From contig NZ_QYLP01000031.1 in the NCBI RefSeq assembly GCF_003614925.1, positions 118,437 to 182,436 on the forward strand: DNA of 64,000 nucleotides, in the 5' to 3' direction. The translations under genes were made by a program, and so were the position numbers. Below, piece after piece: positions 16,384-25,578 of the stretch. The stretch is from Arthrobacter celericrescens (GTDB taxonomy: Bacteria; Actinomycetota; Actinomycetes; Actinomycetales; Micrococcaceae). Every line of letters begins with the position of its first letter. Position 1 is the first letter of the stretch. The notes beneath the pieces were generated by a model. It saw only the letters and a program-made list of their open reading frames with translations, ran no database searches and was not told where the DNA came from.

Positions 16384-17514
16384 TCAGCCCGCACGGTGGC
16401 ACGCGACACAGGCGCCGCGCCGCCGCAGCCAGTACGCCAGGGTGGCCGCGCCCAGTGCCATACCCCAGAGCGGCCACAGGAAGGTTGGCCCCAACGGCGC
16501 CCAGTTGGTAAGGCTGAATCCCGGGATAGTGCCCTCGGAGGGCAGCCCGGCCATCATGAGCATGGTGACCGACGCCGGGATGATGGCCATGGCCACAAAG
16601 GATGCCGGGACGACGGCCAGCCCGATCGGGACGCGCTTGCCGCCGGCCCCGGGAATCCAACGGGGGAAGACTTCGCCCCAACGCTGGACCAGCCCCAGAG
16701 TCAGCACGGAGCCGAGGACCGCCATGCCACCGAGGCCCAGGGCGCTGGTGTCCATGCCCTGTCCCTGCATCCCGTCCAAGAGGGCGGGTTCCACGCCGAG
16801 CGGGATGCCGAAGGCCCAGCAGATCCGGGTTACGGCGTAGACCAGCGGGACGAACACCGCGACGGCCGCTGCGATGCGTCCCCACCGGGCGGCAGCTTGC
16901 GCACTGAAGGGACCGTCCGCCGTCCGCTCGCTGCGGCCGCATTTTGCACAGGCGTTCCGGGCCCGGCGGTTCACGGCGACTGCGAGCGCCGCCCACAGGG
17001 CAGCCCCTGCGGCGAGGACCACCAGGTTCACCTGCGCGGGATCGAGCAGCCGGGGGATGGCCTGCTGGATCTGGGGATCGTAGGCGACTTTCGCGATGAT
17101 CACCGGGATGTAGCCCAGCACGGAGAGCAGCCGGGCGTCCCCCACCAGGACGAGCGCCGCCAGGCCCATCACTGCCGCCATCGCCGTCACCGCCACCCGG
17201 AGGCCGGGAACTGCCCGGTCCCGGTTGGCGGTGACTGCGGAGAGCGTGGCCAGCAGCGCGGCGACGCCGGCGAGCGCCGTCAGGCCCCAGCCGAGCAGCG
17301 CGTTGGGGGCCTGGTAGAGCAGGGCCATGGAGTAGGGATCGCCGTCGCCCACTGGAAACGGCCCGCCGGATAATCCCGCGATGACGCCGGCGAGCGCGTA
17401 GAGTGCGGCAAGGACCGCCGTCAGGGCCGCCAGCCTGCGCAGGGCTCTGCCTGCACGGGACGCTTCGGCCAGGGTGTTTGCTTCGTTCTTTGTGTTGCCT
17501 TGGTTAGTAGTCAT
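16384..17514 (-). CDS. Multi-pass membrane protein heading a two-component operon
   Basis: A 376-residue protein with about nine to ten hydrophobic segments and no family I recognise. After a charged N terminus come helices interrupted near the middle by a cytosolic loop containing CAKCGRSER, and the C terminus ends in RRRGACVACHRAG. The two CxxC pairs could bind a metal or form redox-active thiols. GGAGG lies eight bases before the ATG. It is the first gene of an operon with the kinase and regulator, so it may be an accessory sensor or the target of the pathway. No transport motifs are evident. Confidence 0.75.
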   Translation of the reverse strand: MTTNQGNTKNEANTLAEASRAGRALRRLAALTAVLAALYALAGVIAGLSGGPFPVGDGDPYSMALLYQAPNALLGWGLTALAGVAALLATLSAVTANRDRAVPGLRVAVTAMAAVMGLAALVLVGDARLLSVLGYIPVIIAKVAYDPQIQQAIPRLLDPAQVNLVVLAAGAALWAALAVAVNRRARNACAKCGRSERTADGPFSAQAAARWGRIAAAVAVFVPLVYAVTRICWAFGIPLGVEPALLDGMQGQGMDTSALGLGGMAVLGSVLTLGLVQRWGEVFPRWIPGAGGKRVPIGLAVVPASFVAMAIIPASVTMLMMAGLPSEGTIPGFSLTNWAPLGPTFLWPLWGMALGAATLAYWLRRRGACVACHRAG

Positions 17515-17618
17515 GCTTCAACCCTCCCGCGGGCCGGTCCGCGCCTGATCCCCGCGACGGGTGGATGCGCTCCCCCGTCCGGGGGATTTCCGCCCGTTCC
17601 GCCGGCCTTGCCCCCAAA

Positions 17619-17634
17619 GTTACTCGCGAGTAAC
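17619..17634. promoter_or_regulatory. 16-bp palindrome, candidate operator of fadAB
   Basis: GTTACTCGCGAGTAAC is a perfect 16-bp palindrome centred about 55 bp before the fadA start. A TAACAT sequence (17631-17636), usable as a -10, overlaps its right arm. The geometry fits a TetR- or GntR-type repressor of beta-oxidation; the regulator is not in the window. Confidence 0.6.
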
Positions 17635-17681
17635 ATTGTCCCGGAATCAGTCCTGAATCCCTGTCTCGAAGAGGAGTACAC

Positions 17682-18971
17682 ATGAGTCCCAGCGGGAACA
17701 CACAGCAGCGCACGGTCCGCGACGTCGTCTTCGTCGACGGAGTGCGCACGCCGTTCGGCAAGGCCGGGGAGAAGGGCATCTACGCCGGGACCCGGGCCGA
17801 CGACCTCGTGGTCAAGTGCATCCGCGAACTGATGCGGCGCAACCCTTCCCTGCCAGCGGAACGCGTGGACGAGGTGGCCATCGCCGCCACCACCCAGACC
17901 GGCGACCAGGGCCTGACCATCGGCCGCACCGCCGCCTTACTGGCCGGCCTTCCCCGCACCGTTCCCGGCTTCGCGATCGACCGCATGTGTGCGGGCGCCA
18001 TGACGGCGGTGACGACGACGGCAAGCGGCATCGGCTTCGGCGCCTACGACGTCGTGATCGCCGGCGGGGTGGAGCACATGGGCAACCACCCGATGGGAGC
18101 CGGGGCCGACCCGAACCCGCGCTTCATGTCCGAGCGCCTCGTGGATCCCGCAGCCCTGAACATGGGCAACACGGCCGAAAACCTGCACGACCGCTTCCCA
18201 GCCATCACCAAGGAACGCACCGACGCCTACGCCGCGGCTTCACAGGCGAAGCTCGCCGCCGCGTACGCCAAGGAACAGATCCAGCCGGACCTGGTGCCTG
18301 TGGCCGCGAAGAAACCCGGTGCGGGCTGGGCCGTGCACAGCGTGGACGAACCGCCCCGGCCCGGAACCACCGTGGCCGACCTCGCCGAACTGCGCACGCC
18401 GTTCCGCCCGCACGGCCGCGTTACCGCGGGAAATGCCGCGGGCCTGAACGACGGCGCGACTGCGGCGCTCCTCGCCTCTTCGGATGCGGCGGAGGACCTG
18501 GGCCTGAACGTCAAGATGCGCCTGGTGGCCTACGCGTTCGCCGGCGTCGAGCCCGAAGTCATGGGCATCGGGCCGGTGCCGGCCACCGAAAAGGCCCTGA
18601 AGAACGCGGGGCTCGCAATCGAAGACATCGGCCTGTTCGAAATAAACGAGGCCTTCGCGGTGCAGGTCCTCAGCTTCCTGGACCACTACGGAATCGCCGA
18701 CGACGACCCGCGGGTCAACCGCTACGGCGGGGCGATCGCCGTCGGGCATCCGCTCGCATCCTCGGGCGTCAGGCTCATGAACCAGCTGGCCCGGCAGTTC
18801 GAGGAAGATCCCTCGGTGCGATACGGCATCACCACCATGTGCATCGGCCTGGGCATGGGCGCCACCGTGATCTGGGAGAACCCGCGTCACGCCAGCTACG
18901 GGGACTACACTGCCGCCACGACCGGCACCACAGAGACCAGCAGCACCGACAGCAAGGGAGCCGCCGCATGA
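17682..18971 (+). CDS. fadA: Acetyl-CoA acyltransferase (thiolase)
   Basis: A 429-residue thiolase catalysing the last step of beta-oxidation, cleavage of 3-ketoacyl-CoA. The nucleophile is Cys103 in RMCAGAMTAV. NEAF and GHPLASSG carry the conserved active-site Asn/Glu and His, and CIGLGMG supplies the second cysteine. The histidine motif reads GHPLASSG rather than the more usual GHPxGASG. GAGGAG precedes the ATG. The last four bases overlap fadB (ATGA). The C terminus carries a Thr/Ser-rich tail of about 20 residues beyond the usual thiolase end. Confidence 0.93.
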   Translation: MSPSGNTQQRTVRDVVFVDGVRTPFGKAGEKGIYAGTRADDLVVKCIRELMRRNPSLPAERVDEVAIAATTQTGDQGLTIGRTAALLAGLPRTVPGFAIDRMCAGAMTAVTTTASGIGFGAYDVVIAGGVEHMGNHPMGAGADPNPRFMSERLVDPAALNMGNTAENLHDRFPAITKERTDAYAAASQAKLAAAYAKEQIQPDLVPVAAKKPGAGWAVHSVDEPPRPGTTVADLAELRTPFRPHGRVTAGNAAGLNDGATAALLASSDAAEDLGLNVKMRLVAYAFAGVEPEVMGIGPVPATEKALKNAGLAIEDIGLFEINEAFAVQVLSFLDHYGIADDDPRVNRYGGAIAVGHPLASSGVRLMNQLARQFEEDPSVRYGITTMCIGLGMGATVIWENPRHASYGDYTAATTGTTETSSTDSKGAAA

Positions 18972-21133
18972 GCGCCGCAGATTTCCGCAAACTGGCCGAC
19001 CTTTTCCCCGACGAAACGGTCACCCACTCCTACGTCCAGGACATCGTGCTCCCCGCGGTCAACGGCCAGGACAGCGCCGGCACCTTCGCGCTGATCACCC
19101 TGGACAACGACCTCGACCACAGCAAGCCCACCACCCTCGGCCCGAACACCCTGGTGGAGCTCGGCACCGTCCTGGAGGGCCTCAAGGAACGGGCCGCACG
19201 GGGCGAAATCGCCGGCGTCGGCGTGACCGGCAAGCCGTACTTCCTGGTGGCCGGCGCCGACCTGTCCGCAGTCAAGAACCTGCGCGAACGCGAGCACGGC
19301 CTATGGATGGCGCAGCTGGGCCACGAGGTCTACGGCACCTTGGCCTCGCTGGGCGTGCCGAGCTTCGCCTTCATCAACGGGGTCGCCCTGGGCGGCGGCC
19401 TGGAAATCGCGCTGCAGTCCAGCTACCGCACCGTGTCCACCGGCGCAGGCGCCCTGGCGCTGCCGGAAGCGCTCCTCGGCCTGGTTCCGGGCTGGGGCGG
19501 CGTGTACCTGCTGCCCCGCCTCGTCGGTCCGGAGCACGCCGTCAAGGTGATGATCGAAAACCCGCTGGCGAACAACCGGACCCTCAGCGGACCGCAGGCC
19601 TTCGACCTGGGCATCGCGGACGCCCTCTTCGAACCCGCGGACTTCCTGGAACAGTCCATCGCCTGGGCCGCGCAGGTCATCTCCGGGAGCGTTGCTCCGG
19701 AACGCCGCAACGCCGTCGATCCCGCCGATCCCGCCGTCGCGGAACGCTGGGCAGCCGCAGTGGCTGGCGGCCGGGCCCTCGTGGAGGCCAAGACCTCCAA
19801 CGCCTCCCCCGCCCCGGCGAAGGTGCTGGACATCATGGAAGCCAACCGCACGCTCAGCCAGGCGGAGTCCGCGGCCCTGGAATGCGAAACACTCGCCGGT
19901 CTGATGCAGACGGACGAGTTCCGTTCCACCGTCTACTCCTTCCTGGACCTCGTGCAGAAGCGCTCCAAGCGGCCCGCCGGCGCACCGGACCGCAAGCTCG
20001 CCCGCCCCGTCACCAAGGTCGGCGTCGTCGGCGCAGGCCTGATGGCGGGCCAGCTGGCGCTGCTGTTCGCCCGCCAGCTCAAGGTTCCCGTGGTGATGAC
20101 GGACATCGACCAGGAACGCGTGGACAAGGGCGTGGCCTACGTCCATGCCGAGGTGGACAAGCTGCTGGCCAAGAAGCGCATCAGCCAGGACGCGGCCAAC
20201 CGCACCAAGGCGCTGGTGACCGGTTCGGTGTCGAAGGAGGCGTTCGTGGATGCCGACTTCGTGATCGAGGCAGTCTTCGAAGAGCTCAGCGTCAAGAAGC
20301 AGGTTTTCGCCGAGGTGGAGGCCATCGTTTCCGCCGAGTGCATCCTGGCCACGAACACCTCGTCCCTGTCGGTGACCGCCATGGCCGAAGGCCTCCGGCA
20401 CCCCGAACGCCTGGTGGGTTTCCACTTCTTCAACCCGGTGGCCGTGATGCCGCTGCTGGAAATCGTCCGGGCGCCGCAGACCGAGGACGCCGTGCTCGCC
20501 ACCGCCTTCGAGCTGGCCAAGGGCCTGACGAAGACGGCCGTGCTGGTCAAGGACGCCGCCGCCTTCGTGGTCAACCGCATCCTGCTGCGCCTCATGGGCG
20601 AAGTGATCGCCGCTTTCGACGAAGGCACTCCCGCCGAGGTTGCCGACAACGCGCTGCGGCCGATGGGCCTGCCGATGTCCCCCTTCACCCTGGCCGCGAT
20701 GGTGGGCCTGCCTGTGGCCCAGCACGTGCAGGAATCCCTGCACGCCGCGTTCGGCGAGCGCTTCGCCGTCTCGCACAACCTGCAGAAACTGATCGACAAC
20801 GGCGTCAAAACGCTCTGGGTCGAGGGGCCTGACGGTTCCCGGGCGATCCCCGCGGAAACCCTGTCCCTGATGTCCTTCGGCAACTCCCCTTCCACCGGGG
20901 ACGAAGTGCTCCGCCGCACCCAGGACGCGCTGGCCGAGGAGATCGGCCTCATGCTCCAGGAGGGCGTGGTGGCCGGGCCGGAGGACATCGACCTCTGCGT
21001 CATCCTCGGGGCGGGCTGGCCGATGTTCCTGGGCGGCATCACCCCGTACCTGGACCGCACCGGCGCCTCCGAACGGGTCAACGGCAAACGCTTCCTGGCC
21101 CCGGGAGTCGCGTCGGCGCCAGCCGCCTCTTAG
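18968..21133 (+). CDS. fadB: Multifunctional enoyl-CoA hydratase/3-hydroxyacyl-CoA dehydrogenase
   Basis: A 721-residue beta-oxidation enzyme. The N-terminal crotonase domain (to about residue 270) has the oxyanion segments GKPYFLVAGADLS and INGVALGGGLEIAL. Glu of PEALLGLVPGWGG is the expected catalytic acid. The NAD-binding dehydrogenase domain starts near residue 350 with VGVVGAGLMAGQ, and the catalytic His lies in GFHFFNPVAVMPLLEIV. A second helical dehydrogenase domain completes the protein. It is coupled to fadA by a four-base overlap; together they form the hydratase, dehydrogenase and thiolase steps. A 19-bp hairpin follows the stop. Confidence 0.94.
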   Translation: MSAADFRKLADLFPDETVTHSYVQDIVLPAVNGQDSAGTFALITLDNDLDHSKPTTLGPNTLVELGTVLEGLKERAARGEIAGVGVTGKPYFLVAGADLSAVKNLREREHGLWMAQLGHEVYGTLASLGVPSFAFINGVALGGGLEIALQSSYRTVSTGAGALALPEALLGLVPGWGGVYLLPRLVGPEHAVKVMIENPLANNRTLSGPQAFDLGIADALFEPADFLEQSIAWAAQVISGSVAPERRNAVDPADPAVAERWAAAVAGGRALVEAKTSNASPAPAKVLDIMEANRTLSQAESAALECETLAGLMQTDEFRSTVYSFLDLVQKRSKRPAGAPDRKLARPVTKVGVVGAGLMAGQLALLFARQLKVPVVMTDIDQERVDKGVAYVHAEVDKLLAKKRISQDAANRTKALVTGSVSKEAFVDADFVIEAVFEELSVKKQVFAEVEAIVSAECILATNTSSLSVTAMAEGLRHPERLVGFHFFNPVAVMPLLEIVRAPQTEDAVLATAFELAKGLTKTAVLVKDAAAFVVNRILLRLMGEVIAAFDEGTPAEVADNALRPMGLPMSPFTLAAMVGLPVAQHVQESLHAAFGERFAVSHNLQKLIDNGVKTLWVEGPDGSRAIPAETLSLMSFGNSPSTGDEVLRRTQDALAEEIGLMLQEGVVAGPEDIDLCVILGAGWPMFLGGITPYLDRTGASERVNGKRFLAPGVASAPAAS

Positions 21134-21175
21134 GCAGGCTCCCCTATACGTCCGGGCACAACCCGGAGGCTGGAC

Positions 21176-21219
21176 CCGGAAGGGCGGCAGCGGAACACCC
21201 TCCGCTGCCGCCCTTCCGG
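21176..21219. terminator. Bidirectional terminator between fadB and the ECF operon
   Basis: A perfect 19-bp stem (21176-21194 with 21201-21219) around a six-base loop lies between two convergent genes. No T run is present. Its symmetry suits both directions. Confidence 0.8.
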
Positions 21220-21240
21220 CTGTTCTGGCTGTTCTGGCCG

Positions 21241-22818
21241 CTAATCCAGCGGCGTGAGCACTCCGCCGTCGAGCCGGAGGAGCCGGTCCGCGCGGGCGCG
21301 GGCATAGGCGAGATGGTGGGTGACCATCACCACGGCCGCGCCCCACGCGGTGGCCTCCGCCATGGCGGTATCCAGCACCTCAAGGCCGCGCCGGTCCAGG
21401 CCAACTGTCGGCTCGTCGAGGGCCAGCACCGCCGGCTCCCGCGCGATCACCGTGGCCAGCGCCAGCAGCCGCCGGGACGATGCCGGCAGTTCCAACGGGT
21501 GGGTGTTCACGTGTGCATCGAGGCCGACAGCGGCCAGGGCGGCGAGCGCACGTTCCCGCACCCCTGCGTCGTCTCCGTTCCGTCGGAGCAGGCGGCGTTT
21601 CGCGCCCAGCCCGAAGGCGACTTCCCGCAGCGCGGTCCGTTCGAAGAGCTGGAAGCGGGGGTCCTGGAACAGCAGCCCGACGTCGGCGGCCAGGACGCCG
21701 GCCGGTGTTCCGTCCGTGGGAGCGCCCTTGAGCAGCACGGTTCCGGAGCCGGGGCGGAGCAGCCCGTTTAGCTGGCGCAGCAGGGTAGACTTCCCGCTGC
21801 CGTTCGCTCCGGTGACGGCCAGGATCTCTCCAGGCCGGAGCGCCAGGTCGACGCCGCGGAGGGTTTCCGTCCCGGGCGCCGCCACATCGCCGGCCCTGTC
21901 GTAGCCGAAGCGGACGTCAATCAGTTCCAGTAGAGGCGTTGCGCCACCGGCGTGGATCCGCCGTGGCGCGGTAACCGGCGCGTCTTCCGGAACCACGACG
22001 CCGGAACGCGCCAGCGCGTCCCCGTCCGCCGGGACTCCGGCCACCAGCAGCGTGCCCGGGGTCCCGGCCGCAAGCTGCCGGCCGCCGTCGTGCTCCCCGC
22101 TGCCGAGCACCGTATTGCCAAGGACGGTCCAGTGCGAGGCGCTGCGGCACAGGGTGTCCGCCGTCGAACTGAACACCACCACGGCGGTTCCTTCGGCGGT
22201 CAGCCGCCGCACCAGGCGTTCAACCGTGCCGGCGCCCTCGGCGTCCAGGGACGCGAACGGTTCGTCGAGCAGCAACACGGAGGGCCGGCGGATGACGGCG
22301 CAGCCGATGGCCAGGCGCCGCAGTTCCCCGCCCGAGAGCGTGGCGGGGTCACGCTCCAGCAGGTCCTGGAGCCCGGTGAGTCCGGCGGTATCGGCGATCC
22401 GGCACCGCATCTCCTCGACCTGGACACCCAGGTTCTCCAGGCCGAACGCCAGTTCACCGGCCACGGTGTCCCGGACGGTCGAGAGCATGGCGGCGGCGTC
22501 CTGGGGGACGTAGGCCACGTGCGCGGCCCAGGCCGCGGGGTCGATCCGGGGGTCGTCGCTGCCGCCGGTGAATTCAATCCGGCCGCCGGCACCGGCGGCC
22601 CCGAGTTCGAGCCGGCCGCGGAGTTCCCCGCCGTAATGCCCGGGCAGCCAGGCCGCAAGGATCCTGGCGAGGGTGCTCTTGCCGCTGCCGGAGCCGCCAA
22701 GCACCGCCGTCAGGCTTCCGGCGTCCGCGGTGATGCTGATGTCCCGGAGCGCCGGGGTGTCCGCCCCGTGGAAGCGGAAGGAGGCCACGTGCGCGGCAAG
22801 GAGCGGCCCGGCGCTCAT
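21241..22818 (-). CDS. ecfA: ECF transporter energizing ATPase, two fused ABC domains
   Basis: A 525-residue protein holding two ABC ATPase domains in one chain, equivalent to the EcfA-EcfA' pair. Domain 1: Walker A GGSGSGKST (41-49), signature LSGGELRRLA and Walker B LLLDEPFASLD. Domain 2: Walker A GANGSGKST, Walker B LALDEPTVGLD, but the signature position reads LPASSRRLLALA instead of LSGGQ, so one composite ATP site is probably degenerate. Its ATG overlaps ecfT by four bases. Together with the T and S genes it completes an ECF-type importer. I use ATG 22818, since upstream codons lie inside ecfT. Confidence 0.9.
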   Translation of the reverse strand: MSAGPLLAAHVASFRFHGADTPALRDISITADAGSLTAVLGGSGSGKSTLARILAAWLPGHYGGELRGRLELGAAGAGGRIEFTGGSDDPRIDPAAWAAHVAYVPQDAAAMLSTVRDTVAGELAFGLENLGVQVEEMRCRIADTAGLTGLQDLLERDPATLSGGELRRLAIGCAVIRRPSVLLLDEPFASLDAEGAGTVERLVRRLTAEGTAVVVFSSTADTLCRSASHWTVLGNTVLGSGEHDGGRQLAAGTPGTLLVAGVPADGDALARSGVVVPEDAPVTAPRRIHAGGATPLLELIDVRFGYDRAGDVAAPGTETLRGVDLALRPGEILAVTGANGSGKSTLLRQLNGLLRPGSGTVLLKGAPTDGTPAGVLAADVGLLFQDPRFQLFERTALREVAFGLGAKRRLLRRNGDDAGVRERALAALAAVGLDAHVNTHPLELPASSRRLLALATVIAREPAVLALDEPTVGLDRRGLEVLDTAMAEATAWGAAVVMVTHHLAYARARADRLLRLDGGVLTPLD

Positions 22819-23588
22819 GCGCGTCCGCCGAACAAGGCCAGCGCCACGCGGACGGCTACGGCGGCGAGGCTCAGCACCAGAAGGACCCGGCGCGCCGCCC
22901 ACTGGGGCGCGGAATCGGGCACCGTCCGGAGGCTGGTGTGCGGCTGCCGGCCGGAGAAGCCCCGGGCGTCGAGGGCCTGGGCCCGTTCCCCGGACTCGTG
23001 GACGAGGGACAGCACCAGCGGAACGGCCTGCAGGCGGGCGGCGAGGAGGCGGGAGGCCAGGCTCCGGCCGATGACGAGGCCCCTCGCCTCCTGGGCGGCC
23101 CGGATGCGGCGGATCCGGTCCGCCGCAGCGGGCAGCAGGGTCAGTGCCGAGACGACCACGAAACCGAGCCGGGGCGGCAGCCCGCGGGCGGAAAGGACCG
23201 TGAGCAGCTCCGGGACCCGGACGGTGAAGGAAAACAGCAGGAACGCCACCACGAACACGCCGGTGCGCAGGCCGGCGTCGAGGGCGAAAAGCAGGCCTTC
23301 GCGGGTGACGGCCGCCGGGCCGAGCTCCGCCAGCACCGTCCGCCCTTCGGGGAAGAACAGCCCGTGCATGAACAGCAGTGCCGTCCAGAACGGCAGCAGG
23401 ATGGCTGCGGCGGCGCGCAGCACCGCCGCGGCCCGCGCCTGCCGCGCGGTGAGGGCAAGGAGTCCGCCCAGGACGGTGAGCGAAAAGGCCCAGTGGCCTG
23501 CTGCCGTCGTGATGACCGCGACGGCGGCGGCACCGGTGAGGGTGGTCAGGGGGTTGAGGCGCTCCAGCGACAGCGTGCCGCGGCTCAT
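22815..23588 (-). CDS. ecfT: ECF transporter transmembrane component (EcfT/CbiQ-like)
   Basis: A 257-residue integral membrane protein with about five to six hydrophobic segments. The RGLPPRLGFVVVSALTLLP region and the two arginine-rich coupling segments (ARGLVIG and QALDARGFSGR, the Ala-Arg-Gly motifs that touch the ATPases) are characteristic of EcfT. It overlaps both neighbours by four bases and sits between the S component and the fused ATPase. Confidence 0.9.
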   Translation of the reverse strand: MSRGTLSLERLNPLTTLTGAAAVAVITTAAGHWAFSLTVLGGLLALTARQARAAAVLRAAAAILLPFWTALLFMHGLFFPEGRTVLAELGPAAVTREGLLFALDAGLRTGVFVVAFLLFSFTVRVPELLTVLSARGLPPRLGFVVVSALTLLPAAADRIRRIRAAQEARGLVIGRSLASRLLAARLQAVPLVLSLVHESGERAQALDARGFSGRQPHTSLRTVPDSAPQWAARRVLLVLSLAAVAVRVALALFGGRA

Positions 23589-24421
23589 GCCCGGGCTGCG
23601 GGCTCCCGGCCCTGAGGCTCCCGGCCCGCGAGCACCCGGTAGCGGCGGACGAAGGGGAACTGGAAGGAGGCGCGGCGCGGCAGGGCGTACACCAGGAGCG
23701 CGGCCACGGCGAAGACGATGGCCTTGTCCGCGGGGTCGGAGATCAGCGCCTGCTTGGTGATGGCGGCGAGCAGGGAGTCACCCATCGCGCGGAACGCGGA
23801 CACGATGGCGCCTGTGGCCAGCCCGGACGTACCGCCGAACACGAACGCGGCGATCGGTGCGGACACCACCCCGCCCAGTACGCCGGCGAGGAAGCCCGCG
23901 AACGGGACCAGGTAGAAGCGGCGGAACACGCCGGCACGCGCGGCCAGCCCGGCCAGCCAGCCGATCAGGGCGGCGCCGGCGGCAAACGGCAGCACGGTGG
24001 GGTTGAACAGGGACCAGACGATGGAGCTCAGGGCCCCGGTCGCGGCGCCGGCGGCCGGGCCGGCGAGGACCGCCACCAGCACCGTGCCGATCGCGTCCAG
24101 GTAGAACGGCACCAGGGTGCTGCCCACGAACTGGCCCAGCACAATGTTCAGGACCATGGCGATCGGGATGAGCACCACGGTGGAGGTGGGCAGGGTGGGT
24201 AGGACGGCGACCACCAGGAGCACCGCGCCGAGGAGGAAACCGCCCATGGCTGCGAGGGCGGCCAGGCTTCCGGGACCCGCGGCGATGTCGGCGGGCTGGG
24301 TGAGCACCAGCACCACGTAGGTCACGATGATCGATGCAGCGCCGAGGATTTCAAGGAAGCGCCGGCGCTTGGGGGCTTCGGGCAGGAGGAGGGACGGCTG
24401 CTGCGGTGACGGGGATGCCAT
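23585..24421 (-). CDS. ECF transporter substrate-binding (S) component
   Basis: A 278-residue membrane protein with about six hydrophobic helices after a short cytosolic N terminus rich in Pro/Arg, the size and shape of an ECF S component. It is longer than vitamin-type S components (usually 170-200 residues). Substrate motifs of BioY, ThiT or RibU are not evident. The immediately upstream gene is a nucleoside hydrolase, which hints at a nucleoside or modified-base substrate; this is inference from context only. A TAGGAT on the minus strand (plus 24494-24499) may be an additional promoter within the end of the hydrolase gene. Confidence 0.8.
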   Translation of the reverse strand: MASPSPQQPSLLLPEAPKRRRFLEILGAASIIVTYVVLVLTQPADIAAGPGSLAALAAMGGFLLGAVLLVVAVLPTLPTSTVVLIPIAMVLNIVLGQFVGSTLVPFYLDAIGTVLVAVLAGPAAGAATGALSSIVWSLFNPTVLPFAAGAALIGWLAGLAARAGVFRRFYLVPFAGFLAGVLGGVVSAPIAAFVFGGTSGLATGAIVSAFRAMGDSLLAAITKQALISDPADKAIVFAVAALLVYALPRRASFQFPFVRRYRVLAGREPQGREPAARA

Positions 24422-24497
24422 GGTGGGTCCTTGCTGGTTCCTTGGTGTGGGCTGGGCACGCGTTTTCCGCCTATGTCACCTCGGCGCTGGAACCATC

Positions 24498-25578
24498 CTA
24501 GCCCTCCTGCGCGCCCGTCCCCCGGGCCAGCGCTCCCACCGAGCGGATCAGTTCGGCGAAGGCCTCCTCCGGGTGGTTCTCGGAGACGATCCGGGCGTTC
24601 GGCGCCTCGCCCCAGATCCCGCGGTAGTCGGCCACGGTGGTGCCGAACAGCCGCGGGGCCGAGGTCTCCACGTGCACCGTGGCCGTTCGGGTCCGGTAGC
24701 GGACGGTTCCCGCCGCCACCGCCGCGGCGTAGTAGTCGTGCACGTGGGCGATGTAGCCCTGGTCGTAGGCGCGGTGGAACTCGAAGTAGAAGCGCAGCAT
24801 GTCGCTCAGGTGCCGGACCAGCGGGTTCGACGCGGTGCTGCGCTGGCCCTCCGGCTGGCCGGGGAGAACGAGCTCGGGCCCGGCGCATCCGGCTTCCCGG
24901 GCGAGTGCCTCCACGTGTTCCGGGCGCACTTCGATCCGCTCCGTGGTTTCCAGCGCGCACACCACCGGGAGTTTGTCTTCGGGCAGCCCGGCGAACGCGG
25001 CGAACACCTCCGCCGCGGCGTGCGGGTCCACGTGGGTGTTCCATTCAGCGGTGGGCGTGGTGTTGCCTTGGTAGTAGTAGCTGCCGCCCATGATGACGAC
25101 GCCGCGCAGCAGCTCCGGGAGCCGGGGCTCCGCGCGCATGGCGAGGGCGAAGTTGGTCAGCGGGGGCGGTCAGGAGCGCGGTCAGCTCCCCCGGCCGGGC
25201 CCGGGCCGCTTCGATCCAGAGCTCGGCGGCGTCGCCCGGGTGCACGCTGCCCCGCGGTTCGGGCAACTCGGCGTAGCCGATGCCCTGCGGGCCGTGGGTT
25301 TCCGGCGTGGTCACCAGGGGAATCTCCAGCGGCGCCCGGGCCCCGATGGCCACGGGCACGTCCGGCCGGCCGCACAATTCGAGCAGGGCGAGGTTGTTGC
25401 GGGCCACCTGCTCCGCACCGACGTTGCCCGGAGTGCTGCTGACCGCGACCAGTTCCACGTGCGGCTGGCTGCACAGGTAGGCCAGGGCGAGGGCGTCGTC
25501 GATGCCCGTGTCGCAGTCCAGCAGCAGGCTGACAGGCTCCGGGGCTTCGGCCGGCGGCCAGGGCGCACGCTCCGGCAT
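24498..25578 (-). pseudogene. Frameshifted nucleoside hydrolase (IUNH family)
   Basis: Two overlapping reading frames together encode one inosine/uridine-preferring nucleoside hydrolase. The N-terminal part (from ATG 25578) has the calcium-binding signature DCDTGIDDALAL (Asp21, Asp23, Asp27, Asp28). The C-terminal part has GVVIMGGSYYYQGNTTPTAEWN, where Asn of EWN is a substrate ligand, and HVHDYYAAAV. The break is at the five-G run 25162-25166: removing one G restores PLTNFALAMR, the conserved continuation, and the total length of 1081 bases becomes exactly 360 codons including the stop. It may be a true inactivation, a slippage site or a sequencing error. The start overlaps the aldo/keto reductase stop by one base. 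Confidence 0.8.

Noticed and set aside
15094-16996. Minus-strand frame extending the response regulator far upstream
   Set aside because: The extension lies out of frame across the histidine kinase and the membrane gene and is Arg/Pro/Gly-rich shadow sequence. The true regulator begins at 15091.
17816-18967. Upstream extension of the fadB frame through fadA
   Set aside because: Arg/Gly/Pro-rich sequence in the wrong frame of fadA. The true fadB start is the ATG at 18968, which overlaps the fadA stop by four bases.
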